Positions 57,768 through 64,000 of a stretch of 64,000 bases of DNA are shown here, piece by piece (the stretch's first letter is position 1; the number at the start of each line of letters is the position of its first letter). The notes beneath the pieces are model-generated. The model was not told where the DNA came from and ran no database searches. It saw nothing but the letters and a program-made list of their open reading frames with translations. The position numbers and the translations under genes were made by a program. The stretch comes from Hyphomonas neptunium ATCC 15444. GTDB taxonomy: Bacteria > Pseudomonadota > Alphaproteobacteria > Caulobacterales > Hyphomonadaceae. The stretch covers positions 1,922,001-1,986,000 of the forward strand of contig NC_008358.1 of NCBI RefSeq assembly GCF_000013025.1. Direction: 5' to 3'.

Positions 57768-60368
57768 ATGACAGACGCCCCACCGACATTCCAACCCTCC
57801 CGGAAGCCCGATCCGTATCGGGAACCAGGCAAGTACGACAATCTGTGGAAATGGCTGCGCCGCCTCGTCGTGCTCGGCCTTGTGCTGGGCGTCATCGGCA
57901 TCATCGCGGTATGGGTCTACTTCGCCGCGCTTGGCCGAGACGTGCCCTCGATTGCGAAATTGAAACAGTATGAACCCCCGATCACCTCGCGCGTACACGG
58001 CGGTGATGGCGCACTGATTGCCGAATTCGCCAGCCAGCACCGGGTGTTCGTGCCCTACGAATCCATTCCGTCCCATGTGATCGAGGCGTTCGTCGCCGCC
58101 GAGGACAAAAACTTCTTCACCCATGACGGGCTCGACTATGTCGGCATCACCCGCGGCGCCGTGAATACGGCCAAGAACAAGGTGACCGGTTCAGGCGGCA
58201 TGCAGGGCGGCTCCACGATCACCCAGCAGGTTGCCAAGAACATGCTGCTGACGCGCGACCAGAATATCGAGCGCAAGGCAAAAGAAGCCATCGTTGCCCA
58301 GCGCATGGAAAAAGAGTTCACCAAGGAGCAGATCCTCGAACTTTATCTCAACGAAATCTATCTGGGCGGCCAGTCCTACGGCGTCGCTTCGGCCGCGTTG
58401 AACTATTTCAACAAATCCCTGCCGGAGCTGGACCTGTCGGAAGCGGCGATCCTTGCCTCGCTGGCCAAGGCGCCGTCTGCCGTAAACCCCTATACCAACC
58501 CCGACCGCCTGCTCGCCCGCCGCAACTACGTGCTCGGCCGCATGGTCGAGGATGGCTACATCACGAAGGAAGAGTCCGCCGAGGCGCAAGATCGCCCGCT
58601 AACCACCACCCGCCGCCTGCGCGGGCCCGAATATGCCGCTGCCACCTATTTCGTGCAGGAACTGCGCCGTGAACTGATCGGCACCTATGGCGAGGACACC
58701 CTCGAACAGGGCGGCCTCTCCATCCGCACAACCATCGACACGCGCCTCCAGCTGGCTGCGCAGCAAGCACTCCAGGACGGACTTGTGGCCTATGACCGCC
58801 GCCATGGCTGGCGCGGGCCGCTGACGACGCTGCCGATGGATGAAAATTCTGCGGCCGCGCTCAAGGACGTCGAGCTGCCCGGCGGCTTCGGCACCTGGGA
58901 GGCCGCGCTCGTGTCCTCCGTTTCGGCCAACAGCGCCGAACTGCTGCTGACCGACGGCACGACGATCCGCCTGCCAGCCGAAGAAGTGAAATGGGCCGCC
59001 ACCTACAAACCCGAAGAGGGCGCGGCCGGCCTCCAGAAGGGCCACGTCATCCTCGCCGAGTTCAAGCGTGAACCCTCCAAGGACGGCGCCAAGGCAACAC
59101 CAGATGCCACCGCCGCAACCGAAGGCGCCGAAGACGAGGCCGCAGAAGGCCCGCTCGAACCGGTCATGGTGCCGGTGGGCAACGCCACCCTGCGCCAGAT
59201 CCCGGAAGTTGACGGCTCCCTCATCGCGCTGGACCCGCATACCGGCCGTATTCTCGCGATGCAGGGCGGCTACTCATTCTTCAAGTCGAGCTTCAACCGG
59301 GTGACCCAGGCCAAGCGCCAGCCCGGCTCCAGCTTCAAGCCGTTTGTCTATGCTGCCGCGCTGGAAAAAGGCTACACGCCCGCCAGCCGCCTGCTGGACG
59401 CGCCGTTTGTATCCTTCGACGTGTCGACCCAGAAATACTGGACCCCGAAAAACTACACGGCCGGCCAGTCTTCCGGCATGGTCACCATGCGCGTCGCGCT
59501 GGAGAAATCGCTCAACATGGTCACCGCCAGGGTGGCTCAGGATATTGGCATGGAGGCGGTCTCTGACCTCTCGGAGCGCCTCGGCGTCTATGAAAAACTT
59601 CCGCCTTACGCCGCCATGTCGCTGGGCGCCGGCGATACGACGATGCTCGACCTGACGCGAGGCTATGCTGCCTTCGTCAATGGCGGCCGCCTCGTCACGC
59701 CCACCCTGCTCGACCGCGTGCAGGACCGTTATGGCCGCACCCTCTACAAACATGACACACGCGCCTGCGAAGGCTGTGACGCCGACGAATGGAACGGCGG
59801 AGAACCGCCCATCCTGCCCGACACCCGCGAACAGGTACTCGACCCGATCGTCGCCTATCAGGTCACCCACATGCTTGAGGGCGTTGTGGAGCGCGGCACG
59901 GCCCGCCGTGCCCTGCGCGTCGGCAAGCCGCTCGCCGGCAAAACCGGCACAACGGACGACTATCGCGACGCAGTCTTTGTCGGCTTCTCGCCAGACATGG
60001 TGGTCGGTATCCGCATCGGCTTCGATGACAACCGCTCGCTGGGCGAAGGCGAAGCCGGTGGCTCCGTCGCTGCGCCGATCTTCACCGACTTCATGGAAAA
60101 AGCTCTGGAAAAGGAACCGCCCACGCCGTTCCGCATTCCGCCGGGCGTCCGCCTCGTGAAGATCGATGCCCGGACCGGCGCGCTCGCCACGCCGGGCACA
60201 TCCATCGTCATTGATGAAGCCTTCCGCCCTGGCACAGAGCCAGGTCTGACCGCCTTCAACAGCACCGAGGACTGCCTCTCGATCTCGGGTTCCTGTGGCC
60301 CGTCGAGCGATCCCTCCTCGCCCGTTGAGGAAGATACGGCCGACGCGGATCTCGGCGACGTCTTCTAG
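57768..60368 (+). CDS. mrcA: Penicillin-binding protein 1A (bifunctional transglycosylase/transpeptidase)
   Basis: PBP1A polymerises and crosslinks peptidoglycan. The 866-residue protein has one membrane segment (about residues 29-50) and a GT51 domain with the catalytic Glu in 'EAFVAAEDKNFFTHDGLDY'. An OB-like insert includes a Glu/Ala-rich loop near 'KATPDATAATEGAEDEAAEG'. The transpeptidase motifs are SxxK in 'QPGSSFKPFVYAAAL', SxN in 'ALEKSLNMVTARVA', and KTG in 'PLAGKTGTTDDYRDAVFVGF'. The ATG at 57768 is chosen over an adjacent TTG. prfB follows. Confidence 0.95.
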   Translation: MTDAPPTFQPSRKPDPYREPGKYDNLWKWLRRLVVLGLVLGVIGIIAVWVYFAALGRDVPSIAKLKQYEPPITSRVHGGDGALIAEFASQHRVFVPYESIPSHVIEAFVAAEDKNFFTHDGLDYVGITRGAVNTAKNKVTGSGGMQGGSTITQQVAKNMLLTRDQNIERKAKEAIVAQRMEKEFTKEQILELYLNEIYLGGQSYGVASAALNYFNKSLPELDLSEAAILASLAKAPSAVNPYTNPDRLLARRNYVLGRMVEDGYITKEESAEAQDRPLTTTRRLRGPEYAAATYFVQELRRELIGTYGEDTLEQGGLSIRTTIDTRLQLAAQQALQDGLVAYDRRHGWRGPLTTLPMDENSAAALKDVELPGGFGTWEAALVSSVSANSAELLLTDGTTIRLPAEEVKWAATYKPEEGAAGLQKGHVILAEFKREPSKDGAKATPDATAATEGAEDEAAEGPLEPVMVPVGNATLRQIPEVDGSLIALDPHTGRILAMQGGYSFFKSSFNRVTQAKRQPGSSFKPFVYAAALEKGYTPASRLLDAPFVSFDVSTQKYWTPKNYTAGQSSGMVTMRVALEKSLNMVTARVAQDIGMEAVSDLSERLGVYEKLPPYAAMSLGAGDTTMLDLTRGYAAFVNGGRLVTPTLLDRVQDRYGRTLYKHDTRACEGCDADEWNGGEPPILPDTREQVLDPIVAYQVTHMLEGVVERGTARRALRVGKPLAGKTGTTDDYRDAVFVGFSPDMVVGIRIGFDDNRSLGEGEAGGSVAAPIFTDFMEKALEKEPPTPFRIPPGVRLVKIDARTGALATPGTSIVIDEAFRPGTEPGLTAFNSTEDCLSISGSCGPSSDPSSPVEEDTADADLGDVF

Positions 60369-60461
60369 CGCGACAAACGCAGCTTTGACCCCATGCGGCG
60401 GCCCGGTTATAGGGTCCGCAGATACTTGCTTCTTTCAATCTTAAATTACAAAAGGTTCATC

Positions 60462-61569
60462 ATGTCCGCAGAAATCCGTTCGCTGATCGAAAAGATCGAA
60501 AGTTCCGCCGCCCTGCTACGGAGGCGTCTTTGACTGGGATACAGCCACAAAACGCCTTGATGAGCTGACCGCCCTTTCCGAACGCCCCAACTTCTGGGAC
60601 GACCCGCAGGAAGCGCAGGCCATGATGCGCGAGCGCCAGAAGCTCGCCGATGGTATCGCGCTGGTGCAAACCCTTGAAAAAGACGTGGCCGATGCGCCCG
60701 AGCTGATGGAGCTCGCCGAAGGCGACGCCAGTATGCTGGCAGACCTGGAAGCCACCCTTCGCCGCGCTGCCGCGCGCGCCGCCGAAGCCGAACTCGCCGC
60801 GCTCCTCTCGGGCGAAGCAGACGGCAACGACTGCTACCTGCAGATCAATGCAGGCGAAGGCGGCACGGAAAGCCAGGACTGGGCCTCCATCCTGCGCCGC
60901 ATGTATGTCCGCTGGGCCGAGAAGCGCGGCTATGGCGTTGAGCTTCTGGATGAGCGCGACGGCGAAGAAGCAGGCATCAAATCCGCAACATTGCAGATCA
61001 AGGGCGAAAACGCTTATGGCTGGCTGAAGTCCGAACAGGGCGTCCACAGGCTGGTGCGCATTTCGCCGTTCGACTCCTCCGCCCGCCGGCACACCTCTTT
61101 CTCTTCCGTGGCGGTCTCTCCCGTCATCGACGACAAGATTGATGTCGAAATCAATCCATCGGATGTCCGTACAGACACATATCGCGCATCTGGCGCAGGG
61201 GGTCAGCACGTCAACCGGACGGACTCCGCCGTCCGCCTCACGCACATCCCGACGAACACCGTCGTCCAGTGCCAGGCCGGCCGCTCGCAGCACCAGAACC
61301 GCGATGAAGCGTGGAAGATGCTACGCTCGAAACTCTACGAACTGGAATTGCAGAAACGCAGGGCCGTGGCCGATGCTCAGTATGCCGACAAGAGCGCAAT
61401 CGGATTTGGCCACCAGATCCGCTCTTACGTTCTCCAGCCCTACCAGATGGTCAAGGATCTCCGCACCGAGGTCGAAACCTCAGACACATCCGGTGTTCTT
61501 GACGGTGATATTGACCGTTTCCTCTCTGCGGCGCTGGCCGCATCGGTAAGCAAGGACCAGGACGCATGA
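60462..61569 (+). CDS. prfB: Peptide chain release factor 2 with programmed +1 frameshift
   Basis: RF2 terminates translation at UAA and UGA. The first 23 codons (60462-60530) end at an in-frame TGA (60531-60533). The rest continues in the +1 frame from 60532, joining 'LLRRRL' to '[12 protein letters not shown]' and giving 368 residues. The RF2 specificity motif SPF ('[17 protein letters not shown]') and the catalytic GGQ ('[18 protein letters not shown]') are intact. This is the classic autoregulatory frameshift, not a damaged gene. It overlaps the next gene by four bases. Confidence 0.97.
60520..60534 (+). promoter_or_regulatory. RF2 programmed frameshift site
   Basis: GGAGG (60520-60524), a three-base spacer, then CTT TGA C (60528-60534). 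The Shine-Dalgarno-like stimulator, the slippery CTT and the poor-context TGA stop have the same spacing as in Escherichia coli prfB. Confidence 0.95.
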
Positions 61570-62210
61570 CCAAGCCAGCGGAGCCTCGCGCCTTCTCTGA
61601 AAGCAGTCCTCGTCAGGAGGGTCACCTTTCCGGCTGGAACGAGGCTCGCGGCTTCGGCTTTCTGAAGGCCGTTGATGGCGGGCCAGATGCCTTTGCCCAT
61701 ATCCGCGCCTTCGCCAAGGAAGAACGCCATATCGAAGAAGGCCATCTGTATAGCTATCAGACAGAGACCGACGAGGCCGGCCGTCTGCGCGCCGCAGACA
61801 TCCGCCCCATCCGCCCGGTCCGTCCCGAGCCGGTTCAGCCCAGCCTGCTTCACAAACTGCTCTCGCGGTCTCCGCGGATACTGGTAATACCGGCATTCCT
61901 GTTCATTGCGATCGCCGTGGCCATTACCACGACAGTCTCGCCGGGATGGTTCATCGTATACGGCGTTGCCAGCATTGCCTGCTTCATCGGTTATGGATTG
62001 GACAAACGCGCCGCCACGCACAAGCAATGGCGCGTTTCAGAAACCATCCTGTTGATGGTTGGCCTGGTGGGCGGCTGGCCGGGGGCGATTCTGGCGCAGG
62101 AGTTTTTCCGTCACAAGACGAAAAAGCCCGCCTTCCGTACACTGTTCTGGATGAGCGTTGCCATCAACATGGCCGCCTTCGTTCAGATTGCCGCCTTTAC
62201 CGGCGCCTGA
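61566..62210 (+). CDS. Cold-shock domain fused to DUF1294 membrane domain
   Basis: This 214-residue protein has an N-terminal cold-shock-like domain at about residues 18-78 ('[18 protein letters not shown]', '[12 protein letters not shown]') followed by a DUF1294 membrane domain with four hydrophobic segments and '[18 protein letters not shown]' and '[18 protein letters not shown]'. The fusion is widespread but its function is unknown. It overlaps prfB by ATGA and converges on mutY with a 14-base overlap. Confidence 0.9.
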   Translation: MTKPAEPRAFSESSPRQEGHLSGWNEARGFGFLKAVDGGPDAFAHIRAFAKEERHIEEGHLYSYQTETDEAGRLRAADIRPIRPVRPEPVQPSLLHKLLSRSPRILVIPAFLFIAIAVAITTTVSPGWFIVYGVASIACFIGYGLDKRAATHKQWRVSETILLMVGLVGGWPGAILAQEFFRHKTKKPAFRTLFWMSVAINMAAFVQIAAFTGA

Positions 62211-63240
62211 CCGTTCCGCCCGTCGCCAGGGCCAGCGCCTTGGCGAACACAGTCGGCAATCCGGTCTCCTCTGAAGGATCAGCCCATGTCCCCTCGCCCG
62301 CAGGGCTGTTGGAAACGTTGGCCCGCCAAACAGCCAGCCTCAAGGTGAAATGCGTAAAGACGTGACGCACCTCGCCCGCCGGCTGCCAGTCTGCATCCGA
62401 AGGCGGCGCCGGCTCCTGGGCCGCGCCCTCTTTCCAGACGCCCGATGGCAGCGCGAGCATTCCGCCAAGCAATCCTTCCGGAGGCCGCCGCACCAGCCAC
62501 ACCTTGTCTTTCTTCACATAAACCCAGGCATGACCGTGACGCACCGGCTTGGCGGTCTTGGCCGGCTTGACCGGATACTCGGCCGGACGCCCTTCTGCCC
62601 GCGCTTTACACAGCCCCGTCAGGGGACAGATCATGCAGTTGGGTGAAGTGGGTGTACAGATCGTTGCGCCAAGGTCCATCAGCGCTTCGGCAAAGTCGCC
62701 CGGCCGCTCCTCGGGCACCAGCGCGGCAACCTCGGCAGCAATGCGCTTCTTTTCCGCCGCCCACTCTCCCTTCAAGGCAAGCAGACGTGCAAACACGCGG
62801 TCAACATTCCCGTCAACGGCTGCCGCGCGCTCTCCGAATGCAATCGCTGCTATGGCGCCTGCCGTGTAGGGGCCAATGCCGGGCAGCTCCCGCAGACCGG
62901 CAGAGGTTTCCGGAAATCCGCCGCGCGCCGCCACCTCCCGCGCGCATTTCAGAAGGTTGCGCGCCCGCGCATAATATCCCAAGCCCGCCCAGGCCCGCAT
63001 GACTTCCTCGTCCTGCGCCGCGGCCAGATCCTCCACTGTGGGCCATCGGCGCGTAAACGCCTCGAAATACGGCGCCGCATGGGGCACAGTCGTTTGCTGC
63101 AACATGATCTCGGCCAGCCACACCCTGTAGGGGTCTCGTTTCGTGCCGATGGGTGCCCGCCAGGGCAGCACACGCGCATTCTGGTCGAACCAGGCGAGAA
63201 GGATCGCAGCAAGTTCACGGAAATCTGAACGGCGGGTCAT
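62197..63240 (-). CDS. mutY: A/G-specific adenine glycosylase MutY
   Basis: MutY removes adenine mispaired with 8-oxoguanine. The 347-residue protein has the catalytic Glu in 'VWLAEIMLQQTTV', the helix-hairpin-helix 'RELPGIGPYTAGAIAAIAF' with Asp in 'AAVDGNVDRVFARLL', and an intact C-x6-C-x2-C-x5-C [4Fe-4S] loop ('ICTPTSPNCMICPLTGLCKA'). The C-terminal NUDT1-like domain recognises 8-oxoG. The ATG at 63240 is chosen; the longer frame overlaps the divergent DUF721 gene. Confidence 0.96.
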   Translation of the reverse strand: MTRRSDFRELAAILLAWFDQNARVLPWRAPIGTKRDPYRVWLAEIMLQQTTVPHAAPYFEAFTRRWPTVEDLAAAQDEEVMRAWAGLGYYARARNLLKCAREVAARGGFPETSAGLRELPGIGPYTAGAIAAIAFGERAAAVDGNVDRVFARLLALKGEWAAEKKRIAAEVAALVPEERPGDFAEALMDLGATICTPTSPNCMICPLTGLCKARAEGRPAEYPVKPAKTAKPVRHGHAWVYVKKDKVWLVRRPPEGLLGGMLALPSGVWKEGAAQEPAPPSDADWQPAGEVRHVFTHFTLRLAVWRANVSNSPAGEGTWADPSEETGLPTVFAKALALATGGTVRRR

Positions 63241-63285
63241 GCGTATAACTTTCCCTTGGGCGCGAAGCCGGGCAATGTAGCGCCC

Positions 63286-63822
63286 ATGGTCCAGTTTACG
63301 AGCCTCGATCCCATCGCAGAAGCGCGCGCGCAGGTGAAGCTGCGTTATTCGCGCGCCCGGCCCGTCCGCGCGCCGATGAAGCCGCTGGGATTGATGGCAG
63401 AGCGCGTCGGCCGCAAGGCAGGCACGGCCAAGCTGCCCCCCTTGAAGCAGATGCAGATCAACTGGCGCCAGATTGTCGGCGAGCAGATCTGGCGCTGGAG
63501 CCAGCCGGAGAAGATCACCGCCTCGAAGGATGGCCGCGTGTTGACGCTGATGGTCCTTCCCCAGGCCGCCCCGATGATCCAGCACCAGTCGGAAATCATC
63601 CGCCAGCGTGTTTCGGTGGCTGCGGGGGGCGACATCACCTCCATCCGCATTGTCCAGGGGCAGGTTCGCCGCATTGGCCCCAGCGAGTTCCGCCGCCGTT
63701 ACCGCACCCTCACCTCGGCCGAAAAAGCCGAAGTCGCCGCACATGCCGATCCGATCGACAATCCGCGCCTGCGCGCGGCAATTGTTGCGCTGGGCGAGGC
63801 TGTGCTATCCGCCACAGAGTAA
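63286..63822 (+). CDS. DUF721/DciA-like protein
   Basis: This 178-residue protein has the DUF721 domain at about residues 40-130 ('QINWRQIVGEQIWRWSQPEK', 'LTLMVLPQAAPMIQHQSEII'). DciA proteins with this domain load the replicative helicase in bacteria lacking DnaC, but alphaproteobacterial members next to mutY are less studied. The ATG at 63286 is preferred over a TTG at 63256. It is divergent from mutY. Confidence 0.82.
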   Translation: MVQFTSLDPIAEARAQVKLRYSRARPVRAPMKPLGLMAERVGRKAGTAKLPPLKQMQINWRQIVGEQIWRWSQPEKITASKDGRVLTLMVLPQAAPMIQHQSEIIRQRVSVAAGGDITSIRIVQGQVRRIGPSEFRRRYRTLTSAEKAEVAAHADPIDNPRLRAAIVALGEAVLSATE

Positions 63823-63886
63823 ACAGGATCGCCCGGTTTGTTAACCGTTTGGAAACCGGCGCGACTCATTCCTTAACGCGAGGCTT

Positions 63887-64000
63887 ATGATCATGCTCAC
63901 CCTTTCCCGGCGTTTCGCAGCAGTGGCGTTCTCCGCTCTGGCACTTGTTGCCTGTGGCGCGGCGGGCGACGGTGCCGGCACATCTGGCGCCAACCCGTCC
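63887..64000 (+). CDS. N-terminus of a lipoprotein gene (likely DsbA-family thiol oxidoreductase), truncated by the window
   Basis: Thirty-eight codons are visible, encoding a lipoprotein signal with 'FSALALVACGAAG' (lipobox LVAC) and a Gly/Ser/Ala-rich linker, running off the right edge. In many alphaproteobacteria the mutY-DUF721 pair is followed by a DsbA-like thioredoxin-fold gene and smc, so that identity is likely but rests on gene order only. An alternative start is the ATG at 63893. Confidence 0.6.
   Translation, partial: MIMLTLSRRFAAVAFSALALVACGAAGDGAGTSGANPS

Noticed and set aside
60462..60533. prfB as a pseudogene or sequencing error because of the early stop
   Set aside because: The GGAGG, CTT, TGA, C arrangement and the intact RF2 downstream are the known programmed frameshift.
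63241..63744. 168-codon upstream extension of the mutY frame
   Set aside because: It overlaps the divergent DUF721 gene on the other strand, and MutY aligns from 63240 at normal length.

Overview
The window is 64 kb of gene-dense chromosome from an alphaproteobacterium. The most likely group is the Caulobacterales/Hyphomonadaceae (Hyphomonas-like); this is an inference from gene content, not a database match. The clues are a CcrM-type GANTC methyltransferase, an F1-only atpHAGDC operon, AddAB instead of RecBCD, AmgK/MurU cell-wall recycling next to tsaE, and a TonB receptor and extracellular-type lipoprotein placed directly in front of a type II secretion operon, as I recall for Caulobacter. 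No rRNA, tRNA, CRISPR array, insertion sequence or prophage was seen, and no gene-free stretch exceeds 300 bases.

Layout. 1-3.2 kb: the end of tamB, an XRE regulator, a CAP-domain secreted protein and a prolyl-4-hydroxylase-like oxygenase. 3.4-19.2 kb: a proline-rich lipoprotein, a TonB-dependent receptor, then a complete gspCDEFGHIJKLMN operon ending in a small lipoprotein gene that overlaps gspN. 19.2-22.6 kb (minus): an XRE regulator, L-serine dehydratase, an FAD monooxygenase and a small zinc-finger protein. 22.7-23.6 kb: an orphan ABC ATPase. 23.6-32.8 kb (minus): tsaE-amgK-murU-addB-addA, with trxA downstream. 33-35.5 kb: ferredoxin reductase, [2Fe-2S] ferredoxin and a thioesterase. 35.5-40.5 kb (minus): the F1 ATP synthase operon, preceded by priA. 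42.9-46.5 kb: a divergent TetR/PaaI-thioesterase pair with a palindromic operator, then a MoxR ATPase and CoxE-like VWA protein. 46.5-53.8 kb: ccrM, a Na/Pi cotransporter, a radical SAM protein, two TIGR04282/04283-type sugar/glycosyl transferases around a lipoprotein gene, a hemerythrin protein and a family-4-like uracil-DNA glycosylase. 53.9-64 kb: ETF-ubiquinone oxidoreductase, a TPR lipoprotein, PBP1A, prfB with its programmed frameshift, a cold-shock/DUF1294 protein, mutY, a DUF721 (DciA-like) gene and the start of a lipoprotein gene.

The most unusual observations are these. (1) Ten-base-period arrays of TGTCC/GGACA lie inside amgK and priA and partly in gspF; the amgK and priA copies agree at 30 of 36 bases, which suggests a dispersed coding-region repeat family. 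(2) Three 11-base-phased PHO-box-like repeats precede the lipoprotein-TonB receptor-T2SS locus, consistent with phosphate-controlled secretion. (3) A co-operonic lipoprotein at the end of the T2SS operon is a candidate pilotin or accessory factor. (4) Two GANTC sites lie in the ccrM leader. (5) PriA has lost three of four second-zinc-site cysteines, and the UDG has lost most of its Fe-S cysteines.
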